In this document: one piece after another, positions 33,076 to 42,967 of the stretch
How the letters are laid out: each line of letters opens with the position of its first letter
Position numbering within the stretch: the stretch's first letter is position 1
Source of the DNA: Cyanophora paradoxa
Taxonomy: Eukaryota > Glaucocystophyceae > Cyanophorales > Cyanophoraceae
Reading direction: 5' to 3'
Length of the DNA stretch: 64,000 nucleotides
NCBI GenBank assembly: GCA_004431415.1
Contig: QPMI01000015.1
Span: forward strand, 496,001 to 560,000
Position numbers and translations under genes: made by a program
Notes under the pieces: generated by a model
Seen by the model: only the letters and a program-made list of their open reading frames with translations
The model's database searches: none
Told to the model about the DNA's origin: nothing

Positions 33076-36000
33076 GGCGTGGTCTTGCTTGCACGTTACC
33101 GCTAGCTAGGCCTAGGGCCGCTGTTGCGCGCGCGCGGTTCCGAGGTTCGATCAGCGGGACCGGCGAGTCGGCGGCGACGGATACCATGTACCCCCCGGTA
33201 CCACTTAATTGATGCGCCAGCTATTTTTTCCAATTTTTCCAACTGCCGCGCGCAGTGCAGTAATTATATAACTAGTACTTATCGGTAGCTATATATAGTA
33301 ACACTGCATGAGTCTGCATGCGCATCAGTCTGCATGCACAGCTCGTTTTTTTTCCTAATCGACCCAACACGGCCCGGATATGGGCAAGGGTAGCCGGCGA
33401 TCGCGATAACTTTTCACCCGGTGCACGACGGCTAGTCCCGCTGCAGGAGGTTAATTGTAGCCGGCAAGCTAGCGGGTAGAATGCACTAGCTTGCGCCGGG
33501 GAATTCCAAACACCCGCGGGGAATTTTGATGAAAACCGGACACTCGCCGTGTTGGGTCGACCGGTAAAAAAACGAGCTGTGCATGCGCAGTTCAACGGTT
33601 GAAGCCTTGAAGCGTCCCACGGTCCGGTACCCCGGTCCTCGCGTCCGACGGATCCGGTGATTCCGGTCACGAATTCGAATCACGATTTCGGTGAGATTCC
33701 CGGATCCGGATCCCGGACTCGGAGTCCGGTCCGGAGTCCGGACTAGTACTCCGGGAATCGGGATACCGTAATGCAGAATATTAAGGTCTGTTCTTAATTA
33801 ATTATGTCGTCCCGAATTCGAAATTATGTCGCCTAAAACTTGACAGAATTCGAACGACATAATTTGGGGACGTCATAATGGAGTGCGCAATGAGGTATCC
33901 CCCCACTTTTACCGCCCCATACAAGCCCATACCGGCCACAGTCTCTAGACACCAGCGCTAGCACTGCGGGGGCTGCGCATGCCCAGGGGGCATAAAGACA
34001 AAAAAGCAAAATAACTAAGACAAGATCTAGAGCACGAAGAAAGATGTTAAGTCTCAAGTCCGAACGGTCCCTTTATAGTTATTGTCTAGGGGTGACACGG
34101 ACTCGGACACGGACTGAGACCCAACAGAGTTTTATCTGACCTGCAGTGACCACACGCCCGATCCCGTGCCGGCTCTTAGGCAAGTAGTGTTTCACGTAGA
34201 CCGCAGCTGCAGATAGGCCCGCGCGCCAGGGGAGGCTTAGCTATAGTGGGGTATAGCTATATGTATATGCTGGCCATGGGGCCGGCCGGCGCCCTCCCTC
34301 CGGATCAATGTCCAGCTCCAGAGTCGAACCCGCCTCTCGCGGCGCAGTTTTTGCCCGCGACATTCGTCGCAGCAGAGAAAAGCCGTCCTCGGCGCCTATA
34401 GCTACGTATACTGTCTCCCGCGACATTCGTCGCAGCAAGAGTTGTACCCCCTCCATCGTCGTCCAGGGTATAGAGTTCGAAGCCCCTCCGGGTACATCCA
34501 GTGACCTTCGGCCTGGGTACTGGACGAGCTTCCGAGCCCGGTCCGTTCCGAACCCTTCGCGATCGCCGATCGACCAGCTGCAGATTATATTGCGATTGAG
34601 GGGGAACTTCGGAAGCGCCGCGGCGGATCGATATCTTCGAGATCTTGGGGAAAGCAGAGCTTCCGAAGTCCCAAGCGTCCGGCCGTAGCCGTGTGTAGTG
34701 CCTGTCAGTGATGGGCACTTTATTAATAAGTACTTATAATATTTTATTAATAACGTATTAATAATACGTTATTAGTAAGGTCCCGGAACAGCCATTCTTA
34801 TTAATAACGTTTATTAGTTTGGGGGGGTACCCGTAGACACACCATTTCTTGCACTCTATGACGAGTCTGTGCATGCTAGAGCGATACAAAGCAGTTCTAT
34901 ACACGTCTAGAGACCTTCTGGGCACTTCTGCAGCTTGATATGATGCTCATAAGCTGATCAGACGGCAGCTCCAGACCATCCAGTACCCCCTTGGTCGCAC
35001 TTTAACCCTTTTATTCGACCCCCAACAGATATAGAGGGCACTCGCAATGCTCAGGCAGCTTATATAAGAGTGTTTAGCACCAGAACCGCGCGGCAATGCT
35101 CCTTCAACGCGTGGTTTCGCGCTTCTATGAGGAAGTAATTATTAATCTACTAATAACTAATTATTAACTATCAGGCGAAGCCTCTTTCTCAAACCCAAAA
35201 ACCGCCGATATAAATTCCTTTTTTAACCTTTTTTTCCACTCAAGATCCCCCCTGCTAAATAATTTCCGCGTCGCACTCCCTCGAGGACGAATTATTAATT
35301 CTGCCTCGACACGGACGCGATTGCCGCTAATGACTCAGCTACCCTAACCCCCACAGACCTCTCTAGATCCATTTTTAGCGTCGTGGCTCCCCTAAGACGA
35401 CCGCTCGCCCGTGGGCGTCGCGCGAAAATCGAATTTCCCTCTGGATCAATTCCGGTACTTAACCTCCGACAAATGCAGTCCGAGTCAGAAGGTGGGACCC
35501 GGTCCCGCCCGGTCCCGCGACGAAATCGCGCCAGGGACGCCCCAGAACGATACAGAATGCCGCGCGAGGGCGAGCGCATCGCCGCAAACTCGATTTCAAG
35601 CGCCGTCGACGCTCCAGTGCGAAGAGTCGGCCGAAAATTTGATCCAGCGCTAGCCGGTCCCGCCCGGTCCCGCGACGCGCGCAATCGATGCGTACTGGCG
35701 CGCATGGACATAGCAGGGCCTGCGCACCCCGAAATCCGCTTTTCGGAGCCGGAACAGCGCAGGAAGGTACCCGACGGCCAAAATTCGATCCTGCACGCGC
35801 CCTGACATCTTTCCGCGCGCCCACGCCGCGGCGCATGCGCGGAACGATAGCATAAGCATTTAAGATGTAGGCAAAGTCTTCCGCACGCTTTGCGTATGCG
35901 ACGGGCCGCGAGGACCCAGCCGACCCCGAAAATTCGATCCTGCATGGACCTGCACATCTTTCCGCGCGCCCTCGCCTCGAGCTCCGCAGCCCCGCACATC

Positions 36001-36527
36001 GATGCTATAGCTATATGCATTCAAGATTCTGTTTAAGCGATTCGCAAGCTCTGTGCATGCGCCTGGCCGCGAGAACCTTGCCCCTCCCGGGCCTCCCTCT
36101 CAACAATATTATATATAATTCATCTCCTCTAATCTCAACCTGCTCCGGCCTCCCTTTATTTCCTCAGTACATTAATATTCCTCTAGTTATATTCCTCTAG
36201 CCGGCCAGCGGTAGCTGGACTGGCCGTCAGCCGGCCAGCTTCCAACCAGAAAGCTGTTCGCGATCGGCCAGGCCGCTGGCCAGTGCCCTATAGGCCTACT
36301 GTGACAGCCGCGAGGGCGTCCGCGAGGCTTCGCCGTACTTAGTGCTCCGCAGGAGCACGGATCTTGTTAATAATCATTCTTATAAAGTCCCATTTTTGGG
36401 GTTATTATTAATTCCATCACTGGTGCCTGTGTACTAGCCTAATGGGATTTGATATAGAGGGATAAGAACGTTCAAGCGAGTTCGAATTCCCTCGAAGAGA
36501 AGCTCGAAAAATATAGAAAAACAAATC
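33076..36527. other. No gene recognised; repeat-rich intergenic region
   Basis: Contains a pair of short direct repeats CCCGCGACATTCGTCGCAGCA about 65 bp apart (near 34350 and 34415), AT-rich palindromic sequence around TTATTAATAACGTATTAATAA (34715-34820), and the ~150-bp tandem repeats listed separately. Its left part is rich in TCCGGA/GGTACC symmetric blocks. It lies 3' of the integrase fragment, so part may be a decayed LTR, but I could not pair two LTRs. Confidence 0.5.
35420..36080. repeat. Degenerate ~150-bp tandem repeats
   Basis: Three registers share AAAATTYGATCC (near 35635, 35780 and 35929). The last two also share CATCTTTCCGCGCGCCC (35806 and 35955), and an earlier pair shares GTCCCGCCCGGTCCCGCGAC (35502 and 35659). 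Spacing is about 145-157 bp. A 241-codon minus-strand open frame crosses the array but has no domain; it is probably incidental. Confidence 0.6.
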
Positions 36528-37842
36528 TCATGAAGCTCCGTGCAGCTTCCGGAGCCTTGCAACGTGGACCTCAAACGTGCCACTGGCACCGGGCCTGAAG
36601 AGTGGGCACCGTGGCACATCGACGCGGCTCAGGCGCTTCTCGATCATGAACGGTCCCAGCCAGCCCGACGCGTTCGGTCGCGGTGCCTTTCCCCTGCGGC
36701 TTTCGACGTAGAGCTCGACTAGCTCCTCCGGCTGGAAGGACCAGCGTCGCCCCGCGCGCCGCCACGCGCGTTCGTAGCGCAGCCCCTGGCGCACGATGTT
36801 GAGGAAAGCCTCGCGCCAGAGCGCGTGCGTCTCGCGCGACCGCGCCTCCGCGATCTCTTGAGCCTCCGCCCGAGTCATGTCGCGGAGCTGATCGTCCCCG
36901 GCCGCCAACGGTATGTCCGCGCCCGGCCGCGTCGTTGAGCTATCGTCTTCACGACCGACAGCCTTGCGTCGTCGCGCAGCGCCCGCCGCGCCGTCGGAAC
37001 GAGCAGCCTTGCGCGCGCGCTTTGCCGGCAGCGGTTGCGTCCAATACTCGCCGGTTAGGCCATCACCAGGACCAGGTCTGTTCCCCGCGAGCTCCTCGCG
37101 ATCGCCCTCTTGTTCGAAATCCTCGTCCGAACCTGACGCCGACTCCTGGTCAGATGCAGGCTCGACCTGTTCGGCCGGCGGTGCGGTTGCTGAGGGCGCT
37201 GCCGCTGCTGGCGCCCGTGCGCGCCGTGGTTGCGAGGGCAGAGCCCAATAATCACCCGTGAGGCCGCGAGGACCCAGACCCGTCCTCCGCGCGCCCGCGA
37301 TGATAGAAGCGATCATCATGTCAAGCATGTCCCGGTACGACACGCTCGCAGCTTGCGGCCGCGGCCCGACTGCCTCGTCCGTTGCCGCTGAGCGCCTTGC
37401 GCAGCGAGCAGTGGCTGGCCCGGCCACCCACTTGCGCGTCGCCGCGTCGTACACGAAGCTCTCCTCCGGCTCGCATGAATCCGCTCGCGCCTCCGGCCGA
37501 CTCGGTGAGAACGCGTCGTACGCTGACCAACTGGCCTGGCCACTGACAGGCTCCTTCGAATGCAGAGCTCCGAAGCGAGCGTGCAGAGGCAGGATGGCAT
37601 CGTACGACTTGTGCAGCCGGAACGGCGTGAACCCCGTCGCGTCCGACACCGAGGTATTCATGGCCAGCACCGCCTCCGCGATGTGGTTCTTCCATGATCC
37701 GCCTTTCGCACGCCAGATGCAGCGGATCTCCTTCTCGAGCGTCTGATGCGCCCGCTCCAAGGATCCCTTTGCTTGAGGTGCGTACGCCGGAAGAATAATC
37801 AGACGAATTCCGTGCCGTGCACAGAATTGCTGAAATAGCCAC
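36528..37842 (-). mobile_element. 5'-truncated Ty3-type retrotransposon integrase
   Basis: Reading from about 37842 down: HGIRLIILPAYAPQAKGSLE carrying the last acidic residue of the integrase DDE core, then RAHQTLEKEIRCIW, WKNHIAEAVLAMNTSVSDAT and GFTPFRLHKSYDAILPL, the usual end of the retroviral/Ty3 integrase core. A long Ala/Pro/Glu-rich stretch follows. Near the end, FQPEELVELY and WLGPFMIEKRL resemble the integrase C-terminal small barrel, before a stop at 36528. The first two catalytic Asp residues, the reverse transcriptase and the protease are missing, because the sequence is interrupted at 37841 by a 66-bp direct repeat. The C-terminal 410 codons are intact, so the truncation looks recent. 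An in-frame ATG at 37760 exists, but I do not think it is a native start. Confidence 0.75.
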
Positions 37843-38152
37843 GTAGCCGGATCACCTCACACTAGCTCGGCGCCGGATTTGGCTAGGAATCACCCCTGCC
37901 GTAACATCCGGGCCAGCACATATGAGGCGTCCTCGCCGAATCGTGCTTCGGACTAAGTCCGGAATTCTCCTACGTGGGTTCGAAGCCATGTCCGTTCGTT
38001 CGCACTACCCGGGCTCTGCCGGGAGTCGAACCATGGTCCGTTCGCAGCCCCCATGTCACGATGGCGAGAATCCTATCCAATAGGCTACGTAGCCGGATCA
38101 CCTCACACTAGCTCGGCGCCGGATTTGGCTAGGAATCACCCCTGCCGTAACA
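37841..38152. repeat. 66-bp direct repeats flanking a tRNA-like segment
   Basis: ACGTAGCCGGATCACCTCAC begins identical 66-bp copies at 37841-37906 and 38087-38152. The 180 bp between them hold, on the minus strand, a D-arm-like GTAGCCTATTGGATAGGAT and a T-arm-like GGTTCGACTCCCGG followed by CAGAGCC, in the order of a tRNA (reminiscent of tRNA-Arg). The acceptor stem and anticodon stem do not pair properly, so this is a tRNA-derived or degenerate element rather than a working tRNA. A second GGTTCGAA T-loop-like sequence lies at about 37979. Confidence 0.55.
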
Positions 38153-39269
38153 AAGATAAGACAAAGAGCCAAAATCGACAATAAAAAAGGAAAGACACAG
38201 AGCTCGAAACAGATCGATAGCGAGAAGAGACGATAAATCGAGCAGATCTAGGGACAGAGGAGAACTGACACGAAGAAGAGCCAGAGCTAGAGATACCATC
38301 AATATCAGAAGGAATTACATCACTAAGAAGCGGGGGACAAAATTGAGAAAGATAAATAACAGGAAGAAGACAAGTAAGAGGAACAACAAGACGACATGGA
38401 GGCGGAGGCGAAGCAGGACGATGCGAAAGGGCAGAGCTACGGCACGAGGTCGAGGAGGACACAGGAGGCGGAGCAGGCGGATCAAGAGCAGGCAAAAGGA
38501 CAGTCAAAGGAATCACTAAAGCCGGCCGGGGTCGAGGCGGGCAATCGAACTGCAAACGACGGCGAACAACAGGTCGAGCACGAGGACTATAGCTAGTATT
38601 GAAACTAACTCTAGCATCAACACTACGATCAGAATCCGAACCAGACCGAACTAAACTAGAAGACGAAGAAGTACGCCGGCGCCGGCGGGATACGATCGCG
38701 ACCAGCAAAGCAGAAGACGAAGGCAAAGGCGGCAGTCCGGTATCAAGAACAAAGGCTTGAGGGTCCGGCCCGGCAAACTGCCGGAGGGAAGTAGAAGGAG
38801 CCGCAGGCTCGGCAAGCCGGCGACGGGTACGTCCACGAGTCCGGGAGGAGATCGGGGAAGCCGGTCCCGGAGCTGAGGGCCCAGGAGCAGAGCCAGGAGA
38901 AGGTGAGCCCGGCGAGAAATCTGACCCGGAGCCGGAACCCAGCGAACGACGACGACGAAGAGGCCCCCGAGGAGCCACGACGGGGGAGCTACCGAGCAAA
39001 GTACTGACAGCCGGCGCCGAACACGGCGGCGGAGGTACCCCACAGACAGTGGCAGGCGGAGAGTCCAGGGTCGATCGAGAGATCCGCCGACGGGAATGCG
39101 GCGGGGGCCGACGAGACGGAAGAGGCGAGGAGGGAGCCGAGGAAGGGTCGGAGGCAGGGGAAGGGCCGCGAGCAGGTGACGGGGATCGCTGCCGGCGCCG
39201 AAGAGACGGCAGCGAAGCAGGAGAAAGGTCGGGTGGCGCCGGATCAGATGACACGGAGGTCATGGCCAT
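38136..39269 (-). CDS. Ser/Pro/Arg-rich open frame, probably repeat-associated
   Basis: Uninterrupted 377-codon frame from ATG 39269. It is dominated by Ser, Pro and Arg (RRRQRSPSPARGPSP, SGSGSDFSPGSPSPGS) with short hydrophobic stretches near the end, and no domain I recognise. Its 3' part contains the dispersed repeat (38264-38390) that recurs at 16845 and 46383, and it ends inside the second 66-bp direct repeat. That suggests it belongs to a multicopy, perhaps gag-like, element rather than a host gene. It may equally be chance openness in GC-rich DNA. Confidence 0.3.
   Translation of the reverse strand: MAMTSVSSDPAPPDLSPASLPSLRRRQRSPSPARGPSPASDPSSAPSSPLPSRRPPPHSRRRISRSTLDSPPATVCGVPPPPCSAPAVSTLLGSSPVVAPRGPLRRRRSLGSGSGSDFSPGSPSPGSAPGPSAPGPASPISSRTRGRTRRRLAEPAAPSTSLRQFAGPDPQAFVLDTGLPPLPSSSALLVAIVSRRRRRTSSSSSLVRSGSDSDRSVDARVSFNTSYSPRARPVVRRRLQFDCPPRPRPALVIPLTVLLPALDPPAPPPVSSSTSCRSSALSHRPASPPPPCRLVVPLTCLLPVIYLSQFCPPLLSDVIPSDIDGISSSGSSSCQFSSVPRSARFIVSSRYRSVSSSVSFLFYCRFWLFVLSLLRQG
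38264..38390. repeat. Dispersed repeat, copy 2
   Basis: See 16845-16991; this copy lacks the three small insertions and is probably closer to the ancestral form. Confidence 0.85.
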
Positions 39270-39419
39270 GGGCGGCGCAGAGAGAGACGAGCTCGAGGGC
39301 GCAAGGGCCCGACGAGGACTCTCAGAAATTATAATTAATGCGTTTTTAGACCCGGGGTCCCGCGCGCCGGCCCCGCCGCCGGGCCGCCGGCGCGCCGCCC
39401 GTCGACGTCGCCGTCACCG

Positions 39420-40101
39420 TGGCACGTCGGGTCGTCGTCGGCCGCGGCCGGCCGCCGGCGCCGCCCGGCCGGCCCGATGAAATCGAGCTCCACGAGGGAG
39501 CGCCGGGCGCAGGCGCTGGAGAGGAGAGCAGCGACCTCGCCGGGGCCCGTGCTCCGCGCTTCGCGGAAGGGATCAGATCAGATCAGATCAGATCAGATCA
39601 GATCAGATCAGATCAGATCCGAGGCCGCGCGGCCCGGGCGGGCGGGCGCACCGTGGAGCTCGATGCGGAGCCTGGAGAGGCTGGGCAGGGCCGCGATGGC
39701 CTCACTGAGGGCGGTGAGGGCGCTGGCGGCTGCACCCGCGGCGCGGCCGTCCAAAAGACGGAGGTGGAGCTCGCGCAGGCACGCGGCGCCGCCGAGGGCG
39801 CGGACGGCCCCCGGCGACACGTGCTCCAAACTGAACTGCGGGCGGGGCGGGGCGGCTCAGCCGAGGGCGAGGCGAGACAAGGAGCACGGACCCGCAGCGG
39901 CTCGAGGCGCTCGAGCCTCGGCAGGCGGGCGACCGCGCGGAGGGCGGCGTCGGAGAGCTCCACGCTCGCGGAGTCGTCCAGGCGGGGGGCGGCGGCCTCC
40001 GACCTGCAGGAGGGCCTCGGGAGCGAAGAAGAGGATCGGAGAGAGAGCAAGGGCCGCGCACCCCCGGACGGCGCCCTCATGTGCGGCCAGCTGCTGGCCA
40101 T
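39420..40101 (-). pseudogene. Partial duplicate of the neighbouring LRR exons
   Basis: Minus-strand exons encoding LSDAALRAVARLPRLERLEP (about 39890-39970), VSPGAVRALGGAACLRELHL (39760-39830) and LSEAIAALPSLSRLRIELHG (39645-39720) are close copies of the gene at 40624-42602 (AAVRAVLRLPRLERLEPLRV; WSPETVRALGGAACLRELFL; LSALPSLSVLRIVLHG). An exon with GEVAALLSSACARRSLVELD also matches (about 39470-39545). No F-box exon or proper 3' end is seen; the left side runs into GC-rich sequence and the 38-39 kb element. It may be a truncated gene or an extra exon block. Confidence 0.5.
39571..39618. repeat. GATCA microsatellite
   Basis: Nine tandem GATCA units followed by GATCC. The equivalent position of the paralogous block (41027-41050) has only a few degenerate GATCG/GATCA units, so the array expanded after duplication. 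It lies in an intron on the minus strand. Confidence 0.9.
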
Positions 40102-40176
40102 GTGCGCCCCCGCTGAGGGCCGCCGGGCCTCCCTCGCAGTTGGCCGGCCGCGGGCCCGGGGCCGCCGGGCCCCGCC

Positions 40177-40453
40177 TCAGGCCGCCTCGATGGCGCGGAT
40201 GCAGTCCACCGCACGGCGGCGGCGAAGACGCCCCACCGCGTCCGCTCCATCTGCTCCTTCCGCGCGATCGGCCTGCCGCACGCCCCGGGGGCGCTCGCTC
40301 AGCCAAGGGCGGTGCGGGGCGGGGAGGGGCGGGGAGGGGCGGGGCGGGGGCGGACTGGGGCGCGGCGTTGAGGATGGCCTGCAGCTCGACGAGATCGGCC
40401 TGGCCGCCCCGCGCCTCGGGGTACTCCAGCCCCTCCCCCGCGATCCCGCTCAT
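40177..40453 (-). pseudogene. Decayed copy of the small gene at 45.6-46.1 kb
   Basis: From ATG 40453 it reads SGIAGEGLEYPEARGGQ, LQAILNAAP, then ARKEQMERTRWGVFAAA, matching the intact copy. The exon encoding ALLKNNAGALEALTEAVLRG is missing: sequence jumps straight from GCCGCCGTGCG to TGGACTGCATCCG, so the terminal DCIRAIEAA is out of frame with no splice site to repair it. Confidence 0.55.
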
Positions 40454-40623
40454 CGCCACCACCGTGCACCTGCCCGCCAACGAACGTCAGCCGGGGTGCG
40501 CTGTTAAGAAAACGAGCAGGGGTACGCGCGTGTCGATCTGGTCGAGGGTGAGGCGGCCGCGGCGCCCCGGGGTCGTGGCGCCGTGGCGCCGAGAGCGAGG
40601 GGGGGCGGGGGGAGGGGGGAGGG

Positions 40624-42602
40624 TCAAGGCCGCCAGCGGTAGGTCCGGCGCCTCTCGATGGCGCCGATGGCGGCCTGCAGCCTCGCAAGCTTTGCCGACG
40701 GCAGAGTTCTGCTCTGAAGGTGAACTTCGATGGCGACCTTGGGGTCCAGGCGCGCCAGAATCTGGGAGGAAGGAAGCTCAGGTGGGCCGGGAAGGGAGGG
40801 GCGGGACCGGGGCACCTCGTAGAATCGGAGGGCGGTGCTGGACATCGAGTCGAGCACGGGGGCGACGCGGAGGCGGCGGAGGGCGGGGAGGGCGGCGATC
40901 GCCTCGGCCTCGGCCTCGGAGAGCGGCCGGAGGAGGGTCAAATCGAGGTCGGAGAGGGCCCGTTGAGCGCTGGAGAGGAGGGCAGCGACCTCGCCGGGGC
41001 TTGTGCTCGTCGCTGCGCGAAGGGGATCGGATCGGATCAGATCGGATCTGAGGCCGCGCGGCCCGGGGGGGCGGGCGCACCGTGGAGAACGATGCGGAGC
41101 ACGGAGAGGCTGGGCAGGGCCGAGAGCGCACCGGCGAGGGCGGAGCGGGCGGCCGTGGCCGCGGCGCGCCCATCATCAACGTGGAGGAAGAGCTCCCGTA
41201 GGCACGCGGCCCCGCCGAGGGCGCGGACGGTCTCCGGAGACCAGTTCCCAAGATTGAACTGCGGGCGGGGCGGGGCGGGGCGGCTCAGCCGAGGGCGAGG
41301 AGAGACGGGTGCATGCGGGCCGGGCACCCGCAGCGGCTCCAGTCGCTCCAGCCTCGGCAGGCGCAAGACCGCGCGGACGGCCGCTTCGGGCAGATAAACG
41401 AAATCAAAGTCGACGGACTGCGGGGCGACGACGTCCGAGAGCCGCGGAAAGGCATCCGACCTGCAGGAGGGCTGAGGAGCGAAGAAGAGGATCGGAGAGT
41501 GAGAGGGCCGCGCACCTTTGGACGGCTCCCTCATCGAGGAAGAAGAGGGTGCGAAGGCTCCTGCCGGCGGCGCCGTCCGCGATCGCCCGGAAGCCGCCCC
41601 CGGAGGCGTCTACTAGGACTCCGCGATCGAAGAGCAGCGCGAGCCGCTCGAGGTGCGCGAGGGGCGCCAGCGCCGCCAGCGCCGCCGACTCCGAATCGAA
41701 GTCGGGGCGGAAGCTGAGGGAGCGGAGGAGCGGGCAGGCGGCGGCGACGGCCGCAGCGGCCTCCGGCGTGACGCCCTTCTGGACCGCTTGGAAGTACAGG
41801 GTCAGGGAGCGGAGCTTGCCGAACGGGGAGAGAGCGGCCCGCAGCTCGTTGCCCGGCGGCAGCGCAAGCGGGTTCCGCCGCATATATGCGTAGACCCCGT
41901 TCCAGAGGCAGAAGTGGAGACCCTCGAGGCGGCTGGGGGCGCCCCCCGGCGGCCGCAGCGCCCGCAGCGCTCCGAGCACGAAGCGGCTCAGGAAGTCCTC
42001 GCCGTAGCCGTCTTCCTCGGCCCCCTTCTCGGATGCGAGGACCCGAAAGGCCACCTCCCGCGGTTGCGCCGGCGCCGCTCCGCTGCCGCCGCCGCCGCCG
42101 CCGCGGACGAGGGCCGCGAGGAGCCCGCAGGCCGCCTCCACCTCGCGCCAGCCGGCCCCGAGCGAGACGCTCGCGCCGTCGCCGAGCCGCATCTTCCGCT
42201 TCTTCACGAGCGCCATCGCGGCGTCGTGTCTCGACGGTGCGGAGCCAGCCGAATTCTCCTCGTCCGTCCGCAGCTCGAAGCTCGGCCACTCGGTCTCCTC
42301 GATCACCTGCCGCCACCGCCTGCGACACGGCGGCCTCAGCAACGAATTCGAAAAGGAGCTCGCGGGCGTTCTCGGGGTCGCAGTCAACAGAGCGAAACGG
42401 ACCTGCACACGCTGCGCAGGGGCCAGCTCACTCCCGGCCCCAGCGTCTTGAACACGCCGCTCGCCACCGCGTCCGGCAGCGCATCGAGAGTGCTCATGGC
42501 CGCAGCCGCCGCTGGCGCTCCGACAGCTGCAGCTGGAAGCGTGGCTGCAAGTTCATCGACGCGCGCCCGCTTCTCCGCGCGCGAGGTGCTCGAGCTCGAC
42601 AT
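40624..42602 (-). CDS. F-box / leucine-rich repeat protein
   Basis: The ATG at 42602 gives an Ala-rich start, then LDALPDAVASGVFKTLGPG and VSWPLRSVC, an F-box, the Skp1-binding part of SCF ubiquitin ligases. Downstream exons: EETEWPSFELRTDEE to GRSLRTLFFLDEGAVQR (about 42310-41525; includes FGKLRSLTLYFQAV, PLLRSLSFRPDFDS and HLERLALLFDRGV), VDFDFVYLPEAAVRAVLRL (41340-41430), SPETVRALGGAACLREL (41090-41260), SEAEAEAIAALPALRRLRV (40820-40940), and a last exon ILARLDPKVAIEVHLQSR to RRRTYRWRP ending at 40624. These are irregular LRRs that would form the substrate-binding face. The join between the F-box exon and the next is unresolved (a frame change near 42370-42410). The acceptor before FNLGNW follows a CCCCGCCCCG tract. 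Confidence 0.65.
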
Positions 42603-42967
42603 CGCCCGCTGTTTCTATTCGATCCGCGGCGCGCTTTGCATGATCTTTTCGCGTGTCGAATCGAAATGTCTACCCCCCCTCCGGGTCCCTAGGCCTAGCT
42701 ATATATATAGGCCTCTCGCCGACGGACGAGCAGAGCCCCCGTCCGACGGTCCGACGATCCGTCCTTTGATATCGATATTCCCTTCTGACATCCGCACCAC
42801 GGCAGGCTATGCGCGCCCCCCGCTGAGGCCTCGGGCCCCATGGCCAGACCGCACCGGGCCCCATAGGTCGAGACAAGAACGTTCAGGCAAACACGACCTG
42901 GGAAAAGTGCGACGGAACGTGCTGCTGGGCGAGGGAAGCGGACCTGACGGACCCCGAAGTACGCAGC
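42603..42967. other. No gene; intergenic
   Basis: Lies between the divergent F-box/LRR gene (-) and the RNase H ORF (+). It includes an AT-rich palindromic CTAGCTATATATATAGGCC run near 42694. No other feature is seen. Confidence 0.5.

Noticed and set aside
33076-36527. Complete LTR retrotransposon flanking the integrase
   Set aside because: No matching pair of long terminal repeats or primer-binding site could be found by eye, and RT is absent.
37905-38090. Functional tRNA gene
   Set aside because: D- and T-arm-like pieces exist but the acceptor and anticodon stems do not pair; kept only as a degenerate tRNA-like element.
39477-41051. Plus-strand 524-codon frame across the LRR duplication
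   Set aside because: Arg/Gly/Ala-rich shadow; the minus strand has leucine-rich repeats with splice sites.
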